From positions 1 to 22,896 of the forward strand of contig KN880762.1 of NCBI GenBank assembly GCA_000934385.1: a stretch of DNA of 22,896 nucleotides, written 5' to 3'. Origin of the DNA: Cylindrobasidium torrendii FP15055 ss-10 (Eukaryota > Basidiomycota > Agaricomycetes > Agaricales > Physalacriaceae). Positions 1-8,995 of the stretch are shown here, one piece after another. The first letter of the stretch is position 1. Each line of letters opens with the position of its first letter. Both the position numbers and the translations under genes were made by a program. The notes under the pieces are model-generated. The model was not told where the DNA came from. It did not search any database and saw nothing but the letters and a program-made list of their open reading frames with translations.

Positions 1-551
1 CGTGTCCACGGGAACGTAAGCCGTATTGCCAACATCGGCGAGCAAGTGATTCGACGGAGGGCTGGCGCATCTTTGAATGCCTTTGATACCGATTCATGGG
101 CGGCCTTTGAGAGTCGAAGGAATCTGAGATCCAGACTTTCGAGGACTGGTACACTGTTGGGCCGCATTGGGGTCCAGTCCCAGTTGCACAATTCCAGACT
201 GAGAGTTCGCAGGCGACGAGTATGCGGAGCGATGAGAGGCGCGAGGGCTACCCAATCGCTGGACGTTGCTTTGATATCAAGTTGTGCTTCTCCAGACCGA
301 TGTAGTGCGAGGCGCAGACGATGACCGGCGCGTTCGCCATTTTCTTCTGATAGCCAAATGGATGACCACAAGGGCCTAGCATGGACCACTATATTCCACC
401 ATCTTTGGCACACTTGCAGGAGATTATGCTGGAATGGTAGCCGTGACCGCCGCCCGTAGAGGTATGTGATACCGTTCGCATTATCTTGGGCGCAACATAG
501 CTCGAAAATCCATTCAAGGACTTCATCGGGAAGCAAGTCGATGGGGGCCAT
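1..551 (-). CDS. F-box protein, subfamily I, 3' end beyond window
   Basis: The minus-strand frame is open from an ATG at 551 to the left edge (183 codons) and carries on outside, so only the N-terminal part is here. The first 60 residues form an F-box-like domain: it starts MAPIDLLPDEVLEWIFELCC and goes on through LLQVCQRWWNIVVHARPLWSS. The typical family segments SGEAQLDI, RRLRTLSL and APALRRITCSP follow, near-matching the genes at 2742-4058 and 13499-14830. F-box proteins of this type are expected to bind Skp1 and present targets to an SCF ubiquitin ligase; the target is unknown. No intron is needed. The conserved upstream element of this subfamily lies at 610-634. The leader between the element and this ATG is about 15 nt longer than in the paralogues. 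Confidence 0.85.
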   Translation of the reverse strand, partial: MAPIDLLPDEVLEWIFELCCAQDNANGITYLYGRRSRLPFQHNLLQVCQRWWNIVVHARPLWSSIWLSEENGERAGHRLRLALHRSGEAQLDIKATSSDWVALAPLIAPHTRRLRTLSLELCNWDWTPMRPNSVPVLESLDLRFLRLSKAAHESVSKAFKDAPALRRITCSPMLAIRLTFPWT

Positions 552-1067
552 TCTGTGAGAAGAGGATGTGGGGGCAGGAAGACAAGCTTCATCAGTGGCA
601 GTCACCATTGCGGTATCTCGTTCCGACGTTCCGAAGCGAGTGCAGCCAATCATAATTGCGATCGCGTCGACGCCAGGGCGCCAATGCATGGGACCGTCAG
701 CGCACTTGAGAAAGGGACGGTTGTACCAGGTGATACCCTGTCCACATCACCTATCACCTGGAGTTGCTGTTACCATCACTTACCATCCCATCCATGGTCC
801 CCAATTGACAGGCTCATACTTATTAAAATATGGCGACTGATTTTCTCAAGTCGTACCTATTTGAAGGATGCTCTATCGCTAGCGCGAATGGTCACTCATG
901 CCTGGTATTCGGCTCAAAACTACATTCTGTATCTAGAAGGAAGCGAAATCAGAATGATTAACTTGAATTCAGTTTCCATTACCGTCAAATTGAACTCTGA
1001 CTTGAGCAGGAACTTGGGAGACCTTTAGTTATTGGACTACCAGGTATGTAGGCTCTTGTTCGTATAA
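552..1067. other. Intergenic spacer with conserved upstream element
   Basis: This spacer separates the start of the first F-box gene from the end of the second. Apart from the element at 610-634 I see nothing functional. Open frames on the plus strand (for example 568-840) have no recognisable domain and run through the promoter of the neighbouring gene. Confidence 0.5.
610..634 (-). promoter_or_regulatory. Conserved subfamily I upstream element, copy 1
   Basis: A 25-bp block, read in the direction of the gene, is TCGGAACGT followed by CGGAACGAGATACCGC. It lies 58 nt before the ATG at 551. Closely matching blocks sit upstream of three other F-box genes in this window (2630-2654, 4102-4126, 13429-13453), always in the same orientation to the gene. 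It could be a core promoter, a 5' leader element, or sequence retained from a recent duplication. Confidence 0.55.
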
Positions 1068-2587
1068 TTATTCGTAAATGTAAATATTGACGCGCGCCGC
1101 ATCCGCAGATTTCAAAAGTCTTTCCTTTGGCTCTTCTTCGGATGGCTCCCTCCCATGTCGTAGATATACTACCTCGTGAAAGTCCAGCTCCAGGAATTGC
1201 AGCTTCTGGCGCCCTGCATTCACAATATTGATAGCGCCGTCAAATACCAAAAACCTGAGCCAAGACGGAATGCTATAGGCATGTGGTAGCCAGCCCCTCT
1301 GGGTTCGCAAGCGCATGCCGCGCAGGTCAGGGAGGATTTCCTTGTTCATCAACAATGGCCAAACCTGCTCCCAGTGCGAGATACATTCAGATCCCTCTGA
1401 GGATATATGTAAGACAAGCTCGTTAACACCGGGGGCATCTTATGGGGCTGTTATAAATGAACAGTGGCTCGGACTGTTCTATGCGCAGTGCTGTGGCTGT
1501 TGAGTTCTAACAAAGGGCTTCTTTGTCAAAAACCCTTGATTTTGGTCAGCCCGCATTACAGCGTTCACTACAGCCCGAGCCACTGTACATTCACAACAGC
1601 CCAATAAATTGCCCCCGGTGTAAGAAGTGGCAGTGCGAGTAGCAACTCTTCAAGAGCGCCTTCGATGGCACTACCGTTGAAATTGCTGATGTCAAGGTGA
1701 GTCAGTGTGCACCCCGAACGATGGAAGAGGTCGAGGATGTCCTTGATTTCGAGATCTCGATCCCAACAGATGCTATATTTCCGTAGAGAAGGAAGAGTGA
1801 AGCGCGGGAGCCAGCTACGAGGGAATTGTGCGACTTCTATGTCTGGCTTGATCATGGCGGGGAACTCGGACCCTGTGTCGTCGGTACAGGTGAGCAAGCG
1901 TAGCGGAGCAGCGGATATGATATCAAAAAGACACTTCTTGTCTTTGGGCGTACGGATAATCTCTGACTTGTCAAAGGGATTCGAAAGAGCTTCGCGGTGA
2001 ATGCGAAGCTCAACTATCTGCGCCCGTGGGAACATGATATGTACCACCAACTTGGGCGAGCAAGTGACCCTGCGAAGAGCTGGTGCGCTCGTGAGCACCA
2101 CCGATATTGATTCATAGTCCGTGGCGGGTGGCTTGAAGCCTGTAAAATCCACATATTCGAGAGCCGGGACATCGTGCATCGCGGTCCAGTCCCATTCGCC
2201 ATAACCTACACTGAGGGTTCGCAAGCGACGAGTATGAGGGGATAGAATTTTTGCGAGGGTTTTACAGTCACAGGCTATTGCATCGATGTCCAGCGGCGCT
2301 TCTCCGGAAAGATCCAACGCGCGCGAAAGACGACGTCCCATGTTCTTGTCGATGTCCAGCAGAAGAAGAGACGACCACAGGAGGCGAGCATGAGCTACGA
2401 TGCCAGCCCATCTTTGGCACACTTGCAGAAGAGTATGTTGGAATGGTAGCTGCCCCGCTGAGCGTGGTTGCAGCCTGTAGAGGTATGTGATGCCATTCGC
2501 GGTTTTTGCGGCGCAGCATAGCTCGAAAATCGTTTGAAGGACATCATCAGAGAGCACATTGACGGGATTCTTTCCATTAGTCAACAT
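1068..2587 (-). pseudogene. F-box gene, subfamily I, interrupted by an inverted-repeat element
   Basis: An ATG at 2587 opens an F-box/LRR-like frame (MLTNGKNPVNVLSDDVLQTI...) that follows the intact neighbour at 2742-4058 through FTLPSLRKYSICW and HRSGCTLTHLDISNFNG. After LLLALPLL the frame runs into a 194-bp insertion (1427-1620), picks up 17 foreign residues and stops at 1568. The missing C-terminal part, including SHWEQVWPLLMNKEILPDL and ending VNIYIYE, lies at 1426-1068 and is out of phase with the front half, because the insertion plus its 3-bp duplication adds 197 bp. The gene therefore looks disabled, though a protein of about 339 residues could still be made. An in-frame ATG also exists at 2671, but matching the neighbours' CTGCTCCCAC leader supports 2587. 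Intron-like removal of the insertion was considered, but no clean splice pair restores the frame. Confidence 0.8.
1427..1620. mobile_element. MITE-like element with 46-bp terminal inverted repeats and TAA target duplication
   Basis: The element begins CACCGGGGGC at 1427 and ends GCCCCCGGTG at 1620. The left arm (1427-1472) matches the reverse complement of the right arm (1575-1620) at 40 of 46 positions without gaps. Weaker pairing seems to continue towards the centre, making it almost a fold-back. TAA stands on both sides (1424-1426 and 1621-1623). At 194 bp it carries no transposase, so it must have been moved by another element. A 3-bp TAA duplication fits the PIF/Harbinger superfamily, which targets TWA; this assignment is inference. 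I saw no second copy in the window. Confidence 0.8.
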
Positions 2588-2629
2588 CGTGGGAGCAGAG
2601 AGACAAGGTTCGTCACGGCAGTAGCCATT

Positions 2630-2654
2630 GCGGTATCTCGATCCGATGTTCCGA
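2630..2654 (-). promoter_or_regulatory. Conserved subfamily I upstream element, copy 2
   Basis: In gene direction it reads TCGGAACAT then CGGATCGAGATACCGC, ending 42 nt before the ATG at 2587. The leader that follows (GACGAACCTTG, CTGCTCCCACG) is also shared with the copy before the 2742-4058 gene. Confidence 0.6.
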
Positions 2655-2741
2655 CTCATCAGCACTGGCATGTAGTGTACTCATGGTTCGACGCGTGAAC
2701 AAGGACTGATTTGAAGTTGGCATGGAATTATCCTGGTATAC

Positions 2742-4058
2742 CTATTCGTAAACATAAAGGTTGATATGCGCGGCCTCTGCAGATTTCAGAAGTCTTTCCC
2801 TTGCTTCTTCCTCGGCTAGCGTCCTCCTGGGCCCTTGCCATGCTCCCTCGCGAAAATCTAGTGCTAGAAGTCGCAGCTTCCGGTGCCCTGCATTGACAAC
2901 ACCGGTAGCGCCGTCAAATACCAAAGTCCGGAGCCAAGATCCAATGCTGAGGGCGTCAAACTCACTCCCCTTGCTTCGCAAGCGCATGCTGCGCAGGTCA
3001 GGGAGGAGGTCCTTGTTCATGAACAATAGCCATATCAGTTCCCAGTGCGAGACACATTCAGATCTATCCGAGGAGATATGCAAGTCGAGCTCCTTCAATT
3101 GCGGCAGTGCGAGTAACAGGTCCTCGAGAGCTCCCTTGTTTGTACCACCATTGAAATCAGAGATGTCGAGGTGAGTGAGTGTGCACCCCGAACGATGAAA
3201 GAGGTCGAGGATGTCCTTGATGGCAAGATCCCGGTACCAACAGATGCTATACTTTCGTAGAGAAGGAAGCGTGAAGCGCGGGAGCCAGCTAGGAGGGATC
3301 TGTGCGACTTCTATGTCTGGCTTGATCATGGCAGGAAACTCGGACCCTGTGTCGTCGGTACAGGTGAGCAAGCGTAGCGGAGCAGCGGATATGATATCGA
3401 AAAGACGCTTCCTGTCTTTGGGTGTACGGATGATCTCTGACTTGTCAAAGAGATTCAAGGCTTCGCGGCGAATGCGAAGCTCAACTATCTGCGACCACGG
3501 GAACATGATATGTAACACCAACTTTGGCGAGCAAGTGATCCTACGAAGAGCCGGCGCGCTCGTGAATGCCGCCGATATTGATTCATAGTGCGTGGCGGGT
3601 GGTGTAAAGCCTGTCAAATCCACGTATTCGAGAGCCGGGATACTACGTTGCATCGCGGTCCAGTCCCATTTGGCATAACCTACGCTGAAGGTTCGAAAGC
3701 GCCGGGAATGAGGAGAGAGAATGCCTTTGAGAGGCTCCAAATCGCAGACTGCTATCAGAATGTCCAGCGGTGCTTCTCCAGACAGATGTAACACGCGCAA
3801 AAGACGATCCATTTGTTGTCCGTCCGTGCCAAACAGAGCAATAGAGGACCACAACAGCCGGTTTTGAATAACGATTTCCATCCATTTCTGGCAAACTTGC
3901 AGGAGAGTATGTTGGAGAGGTAGCCCATCGGAGCGTGGCTGCAGCGTGTAGCGGTATGTAATACCGTTGGTATGCTCCTGGGCACAGCATAGCTCAAAAA
4001 CAGTTTGAAGAATATCATCAGAGAGCATATTGATGGGAGTCAAATCATAAGTCGACAT
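2742..4058 (-). CDS. F-box protein with LRR-like C-terminal region, subfamily I (438 aa)
   Basis: This is an intact single-exon frame from an ATG at 4058 to a stop at 2742, and it serves as the reference copy of subfamily I. Residues about 8-60 form the F-box-like domain (INMLSDDILQTVFELCC, LLQVCQKWMEIVIQNRLLWSS). The rest has leucine-rich segments without sharp repeats: SGEAPLDI, FTLPSLRKYSIC, HRSGCTLTHLDIS, LLLALPQLKELDLH, and the end HINLYVYE. The expected role is substrate recognition in an SCF ubiquitin ligase through Skp1; no target can be named. The neighbour at 1068-2587 is a tandem duplicate, with the part around EFPAMIKPDIEVAQ almost identical and the N-terminal third more diverged. 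The upstream element lies at 4102-4126. No intron or frame damage was seen. Confidence 0.92.
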   Translation of the reverse strand: MSTYDLTPINMLSDDILQTVFELCCAQEHTNGITYRYTLQPRSDGLPLQHTLLQVCQKWMEIVIQNRLLWSSIALFGTDGQQMDRLLRVLHLSGEAPLDILIAVCDLEPLKGILSPHSRRFRTFSVGYAKWDWTAMQRSIPALEYVDLTGFTPPATHYESISAAFTSAPALRRITCSPKLVLHIMFPWSQIVELRIRREALNLFDKSEIIRTPKDRKRLFDIISAAPLRLLTCTDDTGSEFPAMIKPDIEVAQIPPSWLPRFTLPSLRKYSICWYRDLAIKDILDLFHRSGCTLTHLDISDFNGGTNKGALEDLLLALPQLKELDLHISSDRSECVSHWELIWLLFMNKDLLPDLRSMRLRSKGSEFDALSIGSWLRTLVFDGATGVVNAGHRKLRLLALDFREGAWQGPRRTLAEEEARERLLKSAEAAHINLYVYE

Positions 4059-4821
4059 CGTGGGAGCAGGAAGTCAAGGTTCGTCAATGGCAGTCACCTG
4101 TGCGGTATCTCGATCCGACGTTCCGAACCGAATGTAGCCAAATTTATAGAATAGCATGGCTCGGCAGGCTACCAAAATTGCAATTTCCAGCTGCCTCAGT
4201 ACCACTTAATACGACTGGAAGTCTGGAACCATGGCTTGAAATATTCCAACTGACTTTGATCTACGCACAGTCTGCTAATTCCATACACAGCCTAATTCAG
4301 TCGCGCAGATATAGACATTTCCCTTGTTATATCTATCATCCCAACCGTCTCGAAGCTCTCCCAGTTCCTCTCTCAGTAGCCCTCTGCTTAAGCATGGCGG
4401 TCACTTTCGCGATCGAATGACACCACGTGCCAGAATCACGGTCAGCATAGCGGCTGTGTCGCGAGCAGTAAGCGCGTCCAATGCTGTCCACTGTCCGTGC
4501 AGTGTCCGTGTAATGGCAGCAACCTCTTGCCATGATTTCATATCACTTTCATCTCGGTGTGACCCCAGAAGGTTTGAACGCTTGAGACACCTCTTCCCTG
4601 ATCTGAACACCTGCCCATTTTCAACCACCCAGAATAGGGCACCCTGGCGTCTCTAGCCGCAGAAATGGCCGAATAAAATATGAAAGTGGATTCTTGGTAC
4701 AGTAAACGCAAATCCATACTTGGTCAAAGATGATTGCAACTGCAGTAGCTCGATACGAAAACTAGATATCAGTACAGCAAGTTCGTTGTCAGTTCCGGAT
4801 GTCAACATCAATCCAAGCCGT
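4059..4821. other. Intergenic spacer between F-box gene and REEP gene
   Basis: This spacer of about 760 bp holds the conserved F-box upstream element (4102-4126) and a CACGTG palindrome at 4424-4429. Near 4484-4512 there is a short imperfect tandem of TGTCCGTG units. Plus-strand frames of up to about 110 codons occur but resemble nothing, and one of them starts inside the promoter element. I do not support a gene here. Confidence 0.45.
4102..4126 (-). promoter_or_regulatory. Conserved subfamily I upstream element, copy 3
   Basis: In gene direction it reads TCGGAACGT then CGGATCGAGATACCGC, ending 43 nt before the ATG at 4058. Orientation and spacing match the copies at 2630-2654 and 13429-13453. 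Confidence 0.6.
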
Positions 4822-5666
4822 CTATCCGCTATAAGACTGGCGTTGGTCCAGGTAGGGAGTAGGCATCGCCGAAGACGTGGCTGATCCAGCCGGGGATGGC
4901 GAAGGTCCTCTTGGCGCTGCGAAGCCGGCCTTGCCTTGCTGAAGGGCATTGACGAGGGACGGTCCATATGTGTTCCACATGCCCTTGATGTTTTCGACGC
5001 TGAGACCGGGCTGCGTCTGCGGCGGCGCAGCAGCAGGAGGCTGACCGGGAGGCGGTGTCTTGTTGATGACGCTCCAGGCAAGTTCCCATATGGCGGCAAT
5101 GCGAGATTGCACGAAGCCGACGACGCTGCCTTGGAGAGAGACGATACCGTCGTCGATGATACGTTCGTTCTTCACGAAGAATGGCTCCAGATAAGACTTG
5201 TAGATGAAAGTTGAGCCCTAGACATGCGCGTTTAGGACGGCTGCGACGAGCAAGCGGATGAGAAATGATACGCACCTGGGTTTGGGGGAGGGACAGGAAA
5301 AGAAGAAATACTGTCTTGGCCTCGTTATAGAAGGGAAGCCTGGACGTCCAAATTGAGCTAACTGAGGTCTGGCACACGACTGCGAGCGTACCAGTTAATG
5401 AGCCATCCTGCGGTCCACTCAAATCCCACGAATGCAGCAATCTATTAGAAGTGAGAGAGAGGCCATAGAGGAGTCGTGTATGCGTACAACCGACCAGTAC
5501 ATTGTAATGCGCTCTAATTCTGGCTCAGAGACCGGTCTCTGGCGCAGAACCTTGAAGGTTGCGAAACAAGGGAGGAAGAAAGCAAACCAGGCGCTAGGAA
5601 ATGTGAGAAGAATTCTGCGCTGTGGAAAGACGCGTACCATAGCGCTGAGAATATAAACCCGAGCAT
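4822..5666 (-). CDS. REEP/TB2-DP1-HVA22 family ER-shaping protein (REEP1-4/Rop1-like), 214 aa
   Basis: Five exons on the minus strand: 5666-5638, 5593-5488, 5441-5392, 5339-5276 and 5217-4822, with GT-AG introns of 44, 46, 52 and 58 nt; the phases close on 645 nt. The protein starts MLGFIFSALCAWFAFFLPCF, directly in a hydrophobic hairpin. It continues through LERITMYWSV, GFEWTAGWLINW and the family signature LPFYNEAK...LPQTQGSTFIYKSYLEPFF, then an amphipathic stretch ERIIDDGIVSLQG. The tail of about 80 residues is proline/alanine/serine-rich and probably unstructured. Family knowledge: these proteins wedge into the ER membrane and bend it into tubules or buds. The lack of an N-terminal cytosolic extension points to the REEP1-4/Rop1 branch rather than Yop1. 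It is divergent from the transcription factor gene at 5830, sharing a 163-bp spacer. Confidence 0.88.
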
Positions 5667-5726
5667 GGTGGTAGGTAGAAACCTCTGACTGGGCGCTTTG
5701 GCTTCGTGGCTGATCGGCAAGATCGC

Positions 5727-5738
5727 AGGGTTAGGGTT
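5727..5738 (+). promoter_or_regulatory. Telomere-repeat-like box in divergent promoter
   Basis: AGGGTTAGGGTT, equivalent to almost two TTAGGG telomere units, lies in the 163-bp spacer between the REEP gene (ATG at 5666, minus) and the Zn2Cys6 gene (ATG at 5830, plus). TTAGGG-type boxes are known binding sites of Myb/TRF-like factors such as Tbf1 in fungal promoters. A role here is inference. Confidence 0.4.
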
Positions 5739-5829
5739 CGGGGTCACGCGGACCGAGGCAAACTTTCCTTTCTTGGATGTAATACATCACGTTCTGTGAC
5801 AAGTCACGGTATCAACTTGTCCAGTCACC

Positions 5830-8703
5830 ATGAGCCAGCCGCCAGTCGGCCCACAGTTGAAGCGGCCCGACGCTCCGAACGAGGAGGTCCATATACCGGG
5901 AATGCCGCCCGGAATGCCGAAGCCTACGGTCGCCAATCCGCTCATCCGAACGTTGAACAGAGTACCTCGTGCGTTGTCTCTTTTTACTCCCAGACATCGC
6001 GTTTACACCCCATCCAGGAGCCTGTGTTCGTTTTTTCCGCATCTCAACAGTACAATTTCCATCTGAACAAATCACTAGAATGCCTGTCGCAAGCAGAAGA
6101 TGCGCTGCGAAGGCGCCGAGAATCCACCCTGCAGGCGGTGCCGCAATGTTGGAATCGACTGTTTGTTTGAAAAGCCGCAAAGGGAGCCGAGCTTGTCAGG
6201 AGAGGCCGGACTTGAGTGCGTTGCATTGTCCCCCACAGGCGCTAGCCACTCATCGTACGCGTCCTCAGGCGTATCAGGTCGCTCGAAGCCAACGTCATGG
6301 ACATCCGCAATGGCCAAGGTCTGATTCTGAACACCCTTGCCGAACTGCAGACATTTCTCCGCATCCCGCCCATGCATCAGCGCCCGCCGCCGCCAGAGTT
6401 TGTCCAAGCTTATCTCCAAGGCCCGCCCGGAAGTGCCGGCTCGCCCCCGACGAGCCATATGCCGCCTCCGGGTATGTTCCCGCCTGGCTATATGCCGCCA
6501 TTCTCAGGATTGGCCACCATGGGCCCCCCTCCGCCTGCAGGTGAAGCTCCTGGCAATCCTAATTCGTTCCGTCCTCAACCATCCGAAGGCGAGCCCTACT
6601 CTCTTTTAGCCAAGCGGCCGGCGCCAAACGATGATGATGAGCCAGATGACAACGGCGGTCTGCCCGCACCTGGTCTTGTTGCGCCATGGGAAGTCTTACG
6701 CGGTCTAGCAGATGTTGCTATCGAACGCGCCGCCAAGGTATGTGTGTCGTCTGCGCTCTTGGTACCTCTAGCTGATACACTTTCCCAGGAAAACGGTGAC
6801 GGTACCGACAGCGACGGGCGAGAGACGGACGACAGGCCCAACAAGCGTCGCAAGGTGAAGCACAAGTCAGGGCGCGTTGTGACATTCCCCGACGTGGTCA
6901 GCAAGAATGTTATTACCGATTCCGAGGCCCGCGACCTGTTCAAAATGTAGGATAGCTAGCCACCCACACCCACTATACGCTCGTAATGACCATTTGGCTA
7001 GCTATTACCATGGTTGCTCGACTTTCCTCCCCGTCTTCGACTCCAAGATCGACTCGTTCGATGCCCTTCACGAGCGTTCCCCCTTTGCCGTCGACGCGAT
7101 TTGCATGGTGGCTGCCCGGTGTCGTGATGGTGGTGGTATGACCAAGTTTCGGCATGGGTTGTGGCAAACTGACCCGGTGCTAGGCAGACCCAGTGAAATC
7201 CATCTCAAATGCCTTGAAGAGGTACAAGCGACAAGCTGTGCTAGCTTGTTCTTGCCCATTTCCAAGATTGAGGCAGTTCAAGCCATGCGTGCGTGTCCTT
7301 CGATATGTTGATCATTACGCTCATTTGCTCCAGTCCTTGTCGCCGGATGGTCGGATAATGGTTGGCTCAGTTGTGGGCATGCGGTTCGAATGGCCCAGGA
7401 ACTCTGTGCGTGATTGGTCAAGATTACTTCTTCCTTGATGTTCATCCTGTCTAGCACTGCACAAGTCGTGGCCTACCCTTATGGAACGCATCGTCACTAG
7501 CCAGGCCAATTTAATTGCTGACCGTGAGCTCATGGTGGCGAGTCGAACTTGGTTCGCTCTGTATCTCTTTGAGCATCAGTACGCTTCACATGTTCACGGC
7601 TTGCAGTTGCTCACAGTCTACAGGCTGTCATACGCGACCGGTCGACCGTCGATACTCAAAGACGATGCCAGCATCAAGAATTGTCGTCTCATTCTGCAGC
7701 ACCCAGCGACTGTCGACGATGACATGCGCCTGGTCTCGACCGTCGAGCTTATGGCTCTTCGCGAGCGTCTATACGATGGTGTACCCGTCGACGGCCCTGT
7801 CACTGATGAAGTCCATGATTTGACGCTCCGTGCCCAAGTCAGCTTCACCGACTGGTTCAACGCTTGGGACACCATCTACTCCAAGAAGTACGAGGAATCT
7901 GGTTAGTGCATGCATACCATAGGATGTACTAAGTCACTAATCGCATTCTTAGCTTTCTATCGTCAGAGCCTCAAGGTGCAGCAGCTACATGCCGAGTTAT
8001 ATCACAACGCGCTTGCCCTGCGTGCGATCGAGACAGCCGAGGATGTAAACATGATGCCTGACCATCAGAGAGTACTCGCTCTGAGGTCCATGCAAATTGC
8101 CCGCCTGTGTCTCGACGTCACCATCAAGTCTGGCTCGTACAGTGAAGGGCTTAAGTATGGTGCGTATCACTCTTGTGGACGACTGCGAAACTGTGCTGAA
8201 ATGATTTAGCGGTGCACTATACCCATGCAACTGCGACATTCACTGCTTCGTTGCTCCTACGTCTTGCTCGACTCTTCCCCACAGAATGTGACACGGATGC
8301 CGTGAGGCAGCAGGTTGAAAGGCTCGTTGAGCTCATGGCCGAAGGTCAGCTCTCCCAGTCTATCCTTTTCTCGGGGCGTGCTCACATGTCCGCAGTGCCC
8401 GGGAAGCGCTATGTTCTAACGCTGCAAGTAATGTTGAAGCACTTCCGCCCGACCATTTCTGGCGCAGAGCAGCCTGTGATGTATCCGGGACTTCAAGACG
8501 GCTCTGCGATGATGCCGTATCCCACTCAATACCAACTCCAGCCGGGCGAGGTGGACCAAATTTGGCGCGGAATCACGACAGCGGGGCCTCTGCCGGTGTG
8601 GGCGTCGGATCAGAGCTTAGGAGGCGCGACGTTTGCTAAGGATGGGCTCAATGCGTTCTTGCTGCCGAACACGTATCTGCCGCCGCTGCCACAAATCTGG
8701 TAG
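5830..8703 (+). CDS. Zn2Cys6 transcription factor with fungal-specific middle homology region, 773 aa
   Basis: Twelve exons: 5830-5968, 6018-6025, 6079-6215, 6269-6737, 6789-6946, 7002-7288, 7334-7405, 7455-7578, 7624-7901, 7953-8159, 8210-8344 and 8396-8703; the phases close on 2322 nt. The zinc cluster is C49-x2-C52-x6-C59-x7-C67-x2-C70-x6-C77. It is followed by a short coiled segment (ERIRSLEANVMDIRNGQGL), a proline/glycine/methionine-rich linker, an acidic patch and a basic NKRRKVKHKSGR segment that may be a nuclear signal. The fungal-specific transcription factor region runs from about ARDLFKIYYHGCSTFLPVFD through CLEEVQATSCASLF, VAGWSDNGWLSCGHAVRMAQEL and LFEHQLSYATGRP. It should be a nuclear DNA-binding regulator, with unknown targets. 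C49 comes from an 8-nt exon. Introns 4, 8 and 11 are 51, 45 and 51 nt and lack in-frame stops, so retained forms would still be readable. Confidence 0.88.
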
Positions 8704-8995
8704 ATGGATGCATGCATCTAACTGTTGCTGGAGACGCCTTGCGAAAATACTGTCACGTTTCTTTATTGTCTTGTGTATTGTGTGTGCGCTGCTGTAAATT
8801 TTATGATAGGACTTCATGCGTATGATGAGGATGTGAGTGATATGGCGCCGGTACGAGTGGTAGTGAGCTCAAGTCGGCCGTTTCCTCTCCCATTACACAT
8901 GAATCAATATGTTTGGATGTGGCAGAAGCAATTTTGATCTGTAGGACGCATTGACTCGAGTACTAGAAGCCTAAGCAAACGGTATAAGTCAGCGC

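Noticed and set aside
555..1028. Overlapping plus-strand open frames of 157 and 90 codons
   Set aside because: No domain, and they run through the upstream region of the F-box gene on the other strand.
1427..1620. The insertion read as an intron of the F-box gene
   Set aside because: The ends are inverted repeats flanked by TAA, its 197-bp net addition is not removed by an obvious GT-AG pair, and the relatives are intronless here.
4100..4656. Plus-strand frames of 106 and 110 codons
   Set aside because: The first begins inside the conserved F-box upstream element; neither resembles a protein family.
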